Shown here: positions 57,100 to 64,000 of the stretch, one piece after another
Position numbering within the stretch: position 1 is the stretch's first letter
How the letters are laid out: the number at the start of each line of letters is the position of its first letter
Assembly: GCF_036345015.1 (NCBI RefSeq)
Contig: NZ_CP084098.1
Span: forward strand, 1,129,326-1,193,325
Source of the DNA: Cyanobacterium sp. Dongsha4
Lineage (GTDB): Bacteria > Cyanobacteriota > Cyanobacteriia > Cyanobacteriales > Cyanobacteriaceae
Direction of reading: 5' to 3'
DNA: 64,000 nt
Translations under genes and position numbers: made by a program
The notes under the pieces: model-generated
The model's input: the letters and a program-made list of their open reading frames with translations, nothing else
Told to the model about the DNA's origin: nothing
The model's database searches: none

Positions 57100-57858
57100 T
57101 CAACTTTTAATACTCAAACAACAAAGAATTAAAGCCTCACTCCATTCAACAGTAGCACCATAAGTATCCCCTGTATGACCTCCTAATGGTTTTTGAATTA
57201 ACCATCCCGTCATTAAAGAAATACTAGCACCAATTATATTTGTAGTAATAATTTGAGTGAGTGAATTTCCTAGAAAGTAAAATTGAATAATTATCAAGAA
57301 AATCATAAATAAAGAACCAATAAACCCATCTAAAGGGAAATTTAAGTCTTTTTTCAGAAAAGCTCCTTTTCCTTCTTCTCTCACATAAGGATAAAGTGCG
57401 ATCGCACCTAATTGTCCCCACCTTCCCCAACTCATAGAAATCATTAAGCCCCACCATAAAGGTATAGAAAGCTCATATAAACTGGCAATTTTAAGCAAAA
57501 CTAAAAAAATACCAGAAATTAACCCATAAGCACCAACACGACTATCCTGCATCACTTCTAAGCGTTTTTTTTGATCCCCCTGCACCCCCCAAGCATCCCC
57601 AGCATCGATCGCACCATCGAAATGTAATCCACCAGTTACACAAATCCAAGCAAAGACAAGTAAAACAATTTTAGTTAAAGGAGGAAAACCAATGACATCG
57701 AGCATTAGAGCAAAAATACTGAGCAAACTGGCTAACAAAACTCCAATCCAAGGTAGCCATAAAGCAGTCTTAAAAAAACTTATTGAAATAAAAGAGGGAA
57801 GGGGAATACGACTATAGAAAATGACTGCCCCAAAAAAAGAGGATACAAAGTTTTTCAT
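57100..57858 (-). CDS. cobS: Adenosylcobinamide-GDP ribazoletransferase CobS
   Basis: A membrane enzyme of about 252 residues that joins the lower ligand in cobalamin synthesis. It has about six membrane helices. Family motifs are FYSRIPLPSF near the start, GGLHFDGAIDAGDAWG and MQDSRVGAYGLISGIFLVL. I prefer the start at 57858 (MKNFVSSFF) over 57918, which adds an unneeded 20 residues. It lies 108 bp from the fusion gene on the same strand. No cobalamin riboswitch is evident upstream. Confidence 0.92.
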   Translation of the reverse strand: MKNFVSSFFGAVIFYSRIPLPSFISISFFKTALWLPWIGVLLASLLSIFALMLDVIGFPPLTKIVLLVFAWICVTGGLHFDGAIDAGDAWGVQGDQKKRLEVMQDSRVGAYGLISGIFLVLLKIASLYELSIPLWWGLMISMSWGRWGQLGAIALYPYVREEGKGAFLKKDLNFPLDGFIGSLFMIFLIIIQFYFLGNSLTQIITTNIIGASISLMTGWLIQKPLGGHTGDTYGATVEWSEALILCCLSIKS

Positions 57859-58454
57859 TAGATTTTTGCAAAAGTTAGGCAAGAGGTAAACCGAAATAGA
57901 GAGAAAGACATGAGGCAAAAGTTAAGAAAATCTACTGTTTCTCTATGGAAATAGATTTTAATTTTCATTTTGCATATAGGTCAATCATAAAGAAAACAAA
58001 AGCGAACCTGAACAAATATTTAATTTTAGGTTAAGATTGTGTGGTAGCAAAAAAATAAAATTCGTAAAATCCCAAATTTGCTATTAACATAAGAATAGAA
58101 ATTGACTGTTTTGTCAAAAAAAGTCTCAGCTTGAAATCATATTAAGACTAGCTTCTAGCAGTCCTAAAATAGAGTATGAGTTAAATAATTCGACATTTGG
58201 GATGGTTAAATACTCTTTAAGAGTAAAACCGTAGAATCTTGATACAAAATCGCAGAGTTGAGAAGGATTGTTTCTTGTCTTGAATAAGTTTAATCCCTAC
58301 ACCTCTGTCTGTTTTTGGGAAGGATAGCCCATGTATTTTTCAGTGAAAAAAAATAAAAGTGCTAACTTTTTTCTCGGACAATAAATTAAGTGATAGTATC
58401 AAAATCTATTCAATTTAGACAAAATAAATTAGGAGCAAAAAAGGGTTAATAACT
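57859..58454. other. 596-bp gap, no gene seen
   Basis: AT-rich sequence between cobS and the unknown gene. I see a short ACTCTTTAAGAGT palindrome near 58213 and a GTGCTAACTTTT motif near 58359-58370 that recurs inverted near 50194. No coding frame and no RNA family I can name. Confidence 0.5.
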
Positions 58455-58898
58455 ATGAATCATCAACCAAATTATCGTCAATTACCTGCCCCCTGTATCA
58501 TAGAAACAGGGATGTTAGTAAACAAAGAAGATATGAAACGCCTTATTAATGATTTAACTCAAGTGCGTTACCTACACAGCATTGACGGAGTAATTCAAAA
58601 TCAAGGGCAAGGTTGGATTTTAGAAGTTTTTAATGACCCAAATCAAGCAACAGTAGTAGTTAATAATAGTCTTTACATCAACGTTCAAAGTTTTGATTAT
58701 TTACAATTAAATCAAGTCTCTCCTCAAGAAACTCACTTTGATTTAGTCCAAGATAATCGTATTCTTAAGTTAATTCCTTTCGTAAATACCAGTCAAGAGC
58801 AACAAGTTTCTAAAAATTTAGGCTTTGATAGTTTAGAAGAAATGTTAGGGGAAGTTTTCTCGGCTAAGTGGGATGTTCAGCTAGATGAAGATTTTTAA
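58455..58898 (+). CDS. Conserved protein of unknown function
   Basis: A 147-residue soluble protein I do not recognise. It has mixed alpha/beta texture with KEDMKRLINDLTQVRYLHSI and a beta-rich middle (GWILEVFNDPNQATVVVNNS). A short acidic end (EEMLGEVFSAKWDVQLDEDF) closes it. No signal or membrane segment. AGGAG lies 23 bp before the ATG, a poor distance, and a closer site is absent. The frame is well supported by composition; function unknown. Confidence 0.65.
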   Translation: MNHQPNYRQLPAPCIIETGMLVNKEDMKRLINDLTQVRYLHSIDGVIQNQGQGWILEVFNDPNQATVVVNNSLYINVQSFDYLQLNQVSPQETHFDLVQDNRILKLIPFVNTSQEQQVSKNLGFDSLEEMLGEVFSAKWDVQLDEDF

Positions 58899-59506
58899 GA
58901 GTTTTCCTTTTTAGATTATAGGGTTTAAGGTGTTGGTGAGGAAGGAAAGAGAGGGGATTGGGGTTCTGATAAAGGTAGTTTTTGATAGGAATTAACCAAC
59001 ATTGTGGCATATTTGATTAGTGATCAAATTATCTGCTTTCATCATTTATTTCTTACAATCATCTTTTAGCTTCAATAGTTCTTAAAACTGTTCATTGAAA
59101 GTGTAACTACCATCACTCTTAAAGTGTATGATCTTAGATAGTTTGTGAAAATCTATTCTTGTGAGCTCATCTTCCAATTCCCCAAAACTCAGAATAGAAT
59201 TGTAACAACATTTCAGAACCTCGAACCTCTTAACTTTACCTGAGTTCGATATAAAATTTTCGGTTAAGGTGGGGAAAAGAGAAAAGTTAAAAGAATTAAT
59301 GAAAAATATTATTCTATAGATTTTAGCTGATTTTTAACTAAATCCAATTACTGTTCCATCTTTCTTGGAATGGGTCTTGCCTCAAGATATAATCAATTTA
59401 TCTACTTTTTTCATCCATATCTAGTTATTTTAACTCCGAACCCTGAACCCTGAACTCCGAACTCAGACTTGTCTTGGGATTTGAATTATTATTTATTTAT
59501 ATATCT
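58899..59506. other. 608-bp gap with repeats
   Basis: No gene is seen. It contains ACCTGAGTTCGATATAA at 59238-59254, matching the ends of the elements at 5.1 and 31 kb, and AACTCCG-type heptamers at 59431-59464 that end in CCGAACTCAG. A 7-bp hairpin ATTTGAT/ATCAAAT lies at 59011-59029. Confidence 0.6.
59431..59464. repeat. AACTCCG/AACCCTG heptamer array
   Basis: About five imperfect heptamer units just before egtD. Confidence 0.8.
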
Positions 59507-60502
59507 ATGATTGTCAGTAACCAGAAGCGTTCGATCGAAATTCAGTATTTAGAAAACATTTTACCCATAGCTAATGATGGTCAAGATGTAATTGAGGGAT
59601 TGAATTCCACACCAAAAACAATACCCGCAAAATATTTTTATGACGCTTATGGTTCAGAATTGTTTGAACAAATTTGCCTCTTACCTGAATATTATCCCAC
59701 CCGCACCGAAACAGAAATTTTACAACAAGCTAGTACTGAAATTGCTGAGCTCACAGGAGTTTGTGAATTAGTGGAATTGGGCAGTGGTAGCTCCACAAAA
59801 ACTCGTTTGTTACTATCTGCTTATGAAAATTTAGGGCAACCGTGGCAATATGTGCCCATTGATGTTAGTAGCGAAATCCTCAAAGAAAGTGCTTTACAAC
59901 TCCATAGCGAATATCCCCATTTATCAATTCTTGGTTTGGTAGGTACTTATGAACAAGCCTTATTGCAACTGCCTCCTTCTTCTTTACCTAAACGTATGAT
60001 AGTTTTTCTCGGTAGTACATTAGGTAATTTTACTCAAGAAGAGTGCGATCGCCTCTTTAATGAAGTGAGGGATATTTTACAAGTAGGGGATTATTTTTTA
60101 TTAGGTATAGACTTGCAGAAACCGAAGGAGATATTAGAAAAAGCCTATAACGATAGCCAAGGGGTGACGGCAAAATTTAACTTAAATATGTTATCTCATC
60201 TCAATCAACGCTATGAGGGTAATTTTGATCTCGATTCATTCCAACACCATGCTATTTATAATCAAAATGAACAACAAATAGAAATGTATTTAAAAGCAAA
60301 ACAAGCGCAGACAATACAATTGAAAAAAATAGATTTAAAGATAGAAATAGAAGCAGGAGAAAGCATATTAACGGAAATTTCTCGTAAATTTAATTTAGAG
60401 CAAATGGAAGAATTTTTAGCCCAACATCGTTTAAAACCTATCAAATATTGGACTGATGAAAAACAGTGGTTTGGTTTAATTCTCTCACAATTAAAAGAGT
60501 AA
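59507..60502 (+). CDS. egtD: L-histidine N-alpha-methyltransferase EgtD
   Basis: A SAM-dependent enzyme of about 331 residues that makes hercynine, the first ergothioneine intermediate. Family motifs are PAKYFYDAYGSELFEQICLL, the SAM site LVELGSGSSTKTRLL, and LGSTLGNFTQEEC. The start at 59507 (MIVSNQKRSIEIQY) is preferred; a frame from a TTG at 59474 adds 11 non-homologous residues. The sulfoxide synthase at 38.9 kb is its likely pathway partner. No egtA, egtC or egtE is visible. Confidence 0.9.
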   Translation: MIVSNQKRSIEIQYLENILPIANDGQDVIEGLNSTPKTIPAKYFYDAYGSELFEQICLLPEYYPTRTETEILQQASTEIAELTGVCELVELGSGSSTKTRLLLSAYENLGQPWQYVPIDVSSEILKESALQLHSEYPHLSILGLVGTYEQALLQLPPSSLPKRMIVFLGSTLGNFTQEECDRLFNEVRDILQVGDYFLLGIDLQKPKEILEKAYNDSQGVTAKFNLNMLSHLNQRYEGNFDLDSFQHHAIYNQNEQQIEMYLKAKQAQTIQLKKIDLKIEIEAGESILTEISRKFNLEQMEEFLAQHRLKPIKYWTDEKQWFGLILSQLKE

Positions 60503-60755
60503 GCTAGTTTGTTGCATCTAAGTCTGCTGGTTGAGGTAGGTAAGAGGAGACAATAGGTAAGTGCTTTCGTTATTTTCAATAACATGGTGAATAATTAAGA
60601 ATTAAAAACTCATTAACTCATTAACTCATTAACTTCCCTAAACCTTCAAACCTGATTTAAAAAGAATACTCCCTTGATGTAGAATAAATCATTGCTGATC
60701 AATATGTTGGGGCATACTCAATCTATTTATTTGTTAAGAGAGATTTAATATACCT

Positions 60756-61937
60756 ATGAAAACCAGTTGGATTAATCGTGCTAATCGTTTAAGTGCCTTA
60801 CCCCCCTATGTGTTTGCCCGTTTAGATGAATTAAAAGCCAAAGCCAGAGAACAAGGTTTAGATTTGATAGACTTAGGGATGGGTAATCCAGACGGTTTCG
60901 CCCCAACTCCTGTAATTGAAGCGGCAAAAGAGGCGTTAAATGTGGCAAAATATCACGGTTATCCACCCTTTGAAGGAACTGCCAATTTCAGAAATGCGAT
61001 CGCATCTTGGTATCAAAGACGCTATCAAGTAGAATTAAATCCAGATAGTGAAGCCTTACCATTACTAGGATCAAAAGAAGGATTATCCCATTTAGCCTTA
61101 GCCTATGTTAACCCCGGTGACACCGTTATTGTACCAAGTCCATCTTATCCTGCACACTACCGAGGACCTGCCATTGCCGGAGCGGACATATATGCGTTGA
61201 AACTAAGTGCTGAAAATGATTGGTTAATCGATTTAACACAAATTCCCGAAGATATAGCCCGTAAAACAAAAATTCTTTACTTCAACTATCCTAATAACCC
61301 TACCACCGCCACCGCACCGAGGGCTTTTTTTGAAGAAGTGGTGTCGTGGGCAAAACATTATGAGGTGATGTTAGTTCATGATTTAGCCTATGCTGAGTTA
61401 GCATTTGAAGGCTATGAACCTACTAGCTTACTGCAAATTAAAGGTGCAAAAGAAATAGGAGTTGAATTTCACACCCTTTCTAAAACCTATAATATGGCTG
61501 GTTGGCGTGTTGGTTTTGTGGTAGGTAATAGCGATATTATTCAAGGTTTGCGCACCCTGAAAACTAATCTTGACTATGGCATTTTTAGCGTGATTCAGGC
61601 GGCGGCGCAGACAGCTTTACAATTGCCTGATAGTTACATCCATGAGGTGCAACAACGGTATCAAAAACGCCGTGATTTTCTCATCGAAGGTTTAAGTAAA
61701 ATGGGATGGAATGTAAAACCATCTTCCGCTACGATGTATTTGTGGATACCAGTACCCCGCAATTCTAATTCTACTGACTTCGCCCTTGATTTATTACAAA
61801 AAACAGGAGTTGTTGTCACCCCCGGTAATGCTTTTGGTGATGGTGGAGAAGGTTATGTGAGAGTTAGTTTAATAGCAGATTGCGATCGCCTTTCTGAAGC
61901 CTTACAACGTTGGGAAAAAGCGAATATTCGATATTAA
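60756..61937 (+). CDS. alaC: AlaC-like class I aminotransferase
   Basis: A 393-residue PLP enzyme. It closely resembles E. coli AlaC, the glutamate-pyruvate aminotransferase: LPPYVFARLDELKAKARE, IDLGMGNPDGFAPTP, LLGSKEGLSHLALAYV and the PLP Lys in FHTLSKTYNMAGWRVGFVVG. It would link alanine to pyruvate. An LL-diaminopimelate aminotransferase of the same fold is the main alternative. It stands alone between egtD and tsaE. Confidence 0.82.
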   Translation: MKTSWINRANRLSALPPYVFARLDELKAKAREQGLDLIDLGMGNPDGFAPTPVIEAAKEALNVAKYHGYPPFEGTANFRNAIASWYQRRYQVELNPDSEALPLLGSKEGLSHLALAYVNPGDTVIVPSPSYPAHYRGPAIAGADIYALKLSAENDWLIDLTQIPEDIARKTKILYFNYPNNPTTATAPRAFFEEVVSWAKHYEVMLVHDLAYAELAFEGYEPTSLLQIKGAKEIGVEFHTLSKTYNMAGWRVGFVVGNSDIIQGLRTLKTNLDYGIFSVIQAAAQTALQLPDSYIHEVQQRYQKRRDFLIEGLSKMGWNVKPSSATMYLWIPVPRNSNSTDFALDLLQKTGVVVTPGNAFGDGGEGYVRVSLIADCDRLSEALQRWEKANIRY

Positions 61938-62014
61938 ATTAATAATTAATAAGTTTTTCATTTCTATTACCTGACTCCTCTTTTTTTCGTACCTAAATTT
62001 TTTATTCAAGAATA

Positions 62015-62449
62015 ATGGAAACCCAAAAAAAAATATTTCTTCCTGATGAGGAATCCACAAAAAAACTAGGTAAAGAATTTGCTCAAAAATTAACCCCTAA
62101 TTCCGTCTTGTTATTGCAAGGTAATTTAGGGGCAGGAAAAACCACTTTTATTCAAGGTTTAGGGGAAGGTTTAGGTATAAATGAACCTATTGTTAGCCCT
62201 ACTTTCACCCTCATTAACGAGTATTTAGAAGGGAAAATCCCCCTTTACCATATTGACTTATATCGCTTAAATCCAGAGCAGGTAAAATATTTACATTTGC
62301 AAAATTACTGGGAAGGTATAGAAGTAGAAGCAGGTATTACCGCCATCGAATGGTCTGATTTACTACCTCAACTGCCACCACACTATTGGCAAATTATTTT
62401 GGAATTAACCCCAGATTCTGGCAGAAACGCCTTTATTACTTATATTTAA
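62015..62449 (+). CDS. tsaE: tRNA threonylcarbamoyladenosine ATPase TsaE
   Basis: A 144-residue P-loop protein needed for the t6A modification of tRNA, working with TsaB and TsaD. Walker A is QGNLGAGKTTFIQG near residue 35, and VSPTFTLINEYLEGKIPLYH and HIDLYRLNP follow. The length fits. It is 78 bp after alaC and is followed by murE after 234 bp. Confidence 0.95.
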   Translation: METQKKIFLPDEESTKKLGKEFAQKLTPNSVLLLQGNLGAGKTTFIQGLGEGLGINEPIVSPTFTLINEYLEGKIPLYHIDLYRLNPEQVKYLHLQNYWEGIEVEAGITAIEWSDLLPQLPPHYWQIILELTPDSGRNAFITYI

Positions 62450-62521
62450 TAGAAAAAGGTTTCAGAGTGTTTAGGTGTTGGGGTATTAGGGTGTTAAGGA
62501 GAAACTAATGACTTTTGCCCT

Positions 62522-62539
62522 CCCCCCTCTCGAGGGGGG
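62522..62539. repeat. C-tract/G-tract palindrome
   Basis: CCCCCCTCTCGAGGGGGG forms an 8-bp stem with a 2-nt loop (or 7 bp with 4 nt). It sits between tsaE and murE and is followed by a second G-run, GGGGGG. Such dC/dG-tract palindromes recur in cyanobacterial genomes. Confidence 0.7.
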
Positions 62540-62683
62540 ATAAAGGGGGGTTTGCCCTTTGCTTTTTGTCCAATATTACGTCTGATTTCAGGAAATTGTG
62601 ATCAGTTTCACTAACTATCAATCTATTTTCGCTATTATTAAATAATTCTAAAATCCTGTATATCAGCCCTGGAGGGATATTTT

Positions 62684-64000
62684 ATGAAATTACGTCAATT
62701 ATTAGCTGATTTAAACTATTTAACCCCTCTTACAAATCATCCTAACTTGGATCAGGAAGTTAAAGGTATTACGACAAATTCTCATAGTTGTGGTATTGGT
62801 GATGTTTTTATTGGTATGCCCGGCACTAGAGTTGATGGAGGTGAGTTTTGGCAAAGTGCATTGACAGAAGGTGCGATCGCATCTATTATTAGTCAGGAAG
62901 CTAGTGAGAAAATCCCCCCTACGGATAATGATTGTGTGATAGTTGCCGATGATATACCCTCAGTCTGTGCAGATATAGCCTCTAAATTTTATGGTTATCC
63001 TAGTGAAAAATTAAAGATGGTGGGGGTTACAGGTACTAATGGAAAAACTACCACTACTCATTTAATCGAATTTTTTTTGAATCAGGCTGTTCAGAAAACC
63101 GCTCTTTTTGGCACTTTATACGCCCGTTGGCAAGATTATCAGAAAACTGCAACCCATACCACCCCTTTTGCGGTAGATTTACAAGCACAGTTAGCAGAAG
63201 CCTTAGAGGCAAAGAATGAATATGTAGTGATGGAAGTAAGTTCCCATGCTCTAGCTCAAAAAAGAATCAGAGGTTGTCATTTTGATGTCGCTGTGTTCAC
63301 TAATTTAACTCAAGATCATCTTGACTACCATAAAGATATGGAAGATTATTTTGAAGCCAAAGCCTTACTATTTTCTGAAGACTATTTAAGGGGAAGAGCA
63401 ATTATTAATTATGATGATGATTATGGACAAAGATTAATTCAGCGTCTTGCTCAAAAACAAGTTTGGAGTTACAGCGTCAACAACACCTCGGCTGATTTAT
63501 ACACCAGTGATTTAACTTATCAGGCAGATGGAGTTAAAGGGATTTTGCATACCCCAGAGGGTAATATCAATTTTAGTTCTCCCCTAGTGGGGCAATTTAA
63601 CCTCTCGAATTTACTTGCTAGTGTCGGAGCAGTATTATCTTTAGGGATGAGTTTAGAAGTGATTGCAGAAAATCTCTCTAGTTTTGTTGGTGTGCCAGGA
63701 AGAATGGAAAGGGTGCAAGTTAATACTCATCAAGATATAAGTGTGATAGTGGATTATGCTCATACTCCTGATAGTTTAGAAAACCTTTTACAAGCCGCTC
63801 GTCCTTTTATTTCTGGTAAGATGATTTGTGTATTTGGTTGTGGAGGCGATCGCGATCGTACCAAACGTCCTATAATGGGTAAAATAGCCGCTCAGGGTGC
63901 TGATATAGTGGTAGTAACTTCAGATAATCCTCGCACCGAAAATCCTGAACAAATTCTTGCAGATATTCTCACAGGTATTCCCGAAGATGTTAAACCTATT
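62684..64000 (+). CDS. murE: UDP-MurNAc-tripeptide synthetase MurE (partial)
   Basis: The frame opens at ATG 62684, with GGAGG 8 bp upstream, and runs open to the window edge (439 codons), so the 3' end is missing. MurE adds the third residue of the peptidoglycan stem peptide. The ATP motif GVTGTNGKTTTTH and the central THTTPFAVDLQAQLA are clear. The SDNPRTENP motif, with Arg, marks meso-diaminopimelate specificity. A full-length MurE is about 490-500 residues, so only about 55 are cut. Confidence 0.96.
   Translation, partial: MKLRQLLADLNYLTPLTNHPNLDQEVKGITTNSHSCGIGDVFIGMPGTRVDGGEFWQSALTEGAIASIISQEASEKIPPTDNDCVIVADDIPSVCADIASKFYGYPSEKLKMVGVTGTNGKTTTTHLIEFFLNQAVQKTALFGTLYARWQDYQKTATHTTPFAVDLQAQLAEALEAKNEYVVMEVSSHALAQKRIRGCHFDVAVFTNLTQDHLDYHKDMEDYFEAKALLFSEDYLRGRAIINYDDDYGQRLIQRLAQKQVWSYSVNNTSADLYTSDLTYQADGVKGILHTPEGNINFSSPLVGQFNLSNLLASVGAVLSLGMSLEVIAENLSSFVGVPGRMERVQVNTHQDISVIVDYAHTPDSLENLLQAARPFISGKMICVFGCGGDRDRTKRPIMGKIAAQGADIVVVTSDNPRTENPEQILADILTGIPEDVKPI

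Noticed and set aside
57859-58454. Possible structured RNA (6S-like or cobalamin riboswitch) in the gap before the unknown gene
   Set aside because: I found neither the conserved 6S closing regions nor a cobalamin-box motif; only short palindromes.
1-64000. CRISPR array or cas genes
   Set aside because: No direct repeats of 25-40 bp with regular spacers were seen; the only regular arrays are heptamers and the in-gene 84-bp repeats.
1-64000. Prophage or integrated plasmid
   Set aside because: No integrase, capsid, replication or partition genes were recognised, and base composition and HIP1 use look uniform.

Overview
This window is a stretch of chromosome from an AT-rich unicellular cyanobacterium. 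The octamer GCGATCGC (HIP1, the cyanobacterial palindrome) recurs throughout, inside and between genes. Lineage markers include nrtA/nrtB, a Calvin-type gap2, the clpP/clpR pair, a cofH for the deazaflavin FO, a Ycf49-type protein, two DUF4079 membrane proteins and an Atx1 copper chaperone whose cysteine motif matches the Synechocystis type. Base composition and gene content fit the Cyanobacterium/Geminocystis group; that placement is inferred from memory, not from a search. There are 58 credible protein genes (the last cut by the window edge), two tRNAs, a type I restriction S-subunit fragment and a transposase fragment.

Layout. 1-2.4 kb: nitrate transporter nrtA-nrtB on the minus strand with an NtcA-type promoter. 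2.5-8.8 kb: small envelope and housekeeping genes, a repeat-filled 800-bp gap at 5.1-5.9 kb, and tRNA-Arg. 8.9-18.5 kb, mostly minus strand: a MASE1 hybrid kinase, glycosyltransferase, isoaspartyl peptidase, PPC protein, GAF kinase, an odd subtilase and atx1. 18.6-24.9 kb: cysE, argD, a pentapeptide protein, gap2, clpP-clpR and a DUF4079 protein. 25-33 kb: dprA, the hsdS fragment, hrcA, glnA, a response regulator, tRNA-Gly, a universal stress protein and pgk. 33-45.6 kb: an acidic repeat protein, a GT2 enzyme, pheS, a LuxR-type regulator, dps, an OvoA/EgtB-like sulfoxide synthase, nagA, a bifunctional nuclease, an aldo/keto reductase, cofH and a divergent YrdC protein. 45.7-50 kb: pstS-pstC-pstA-pstB with a Pho box. 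50.7-64 kb: a cysteine/cystine lyase-like enzyme, an M20 amidohydrolase, a second clpP, a large PlsY-like/RPH-like fusion protein, cobS, egtD, alaC, tsaE and murE.

How the genes work together. Nitrogen: NrtAB imports nitrate and GlnA assimilates ammonium, both behind NtcA-type sites. Phosphate: the Pst transporter sits behind a three-repeat Pho box. Carbon: Gap2 and Pgk are consecutive Calvin-cycle enzymes. Sulfur and thiols: CysE, the C-S lyase, EgtD and the OvoA/EgtB-like enzyme suggest cysteine turnover and a thiohistidine. Proteostasis: HrcA, two ClpPs and ClpR.

The most unusual items are (1) the fusion of a PlsY-like membrane domain to a rifampin-phosphotransferase-like dikinase, (2) an OvoA-like sulfoxide synthase lacking its methyltransferase domain in a genome region that also has EgtD, (3) a subtilase with Glu where the catalytic Asp is expected, and (4) families of heptamer repeats and terminal-inverted-repeat elements that fill the intergenic gaps.
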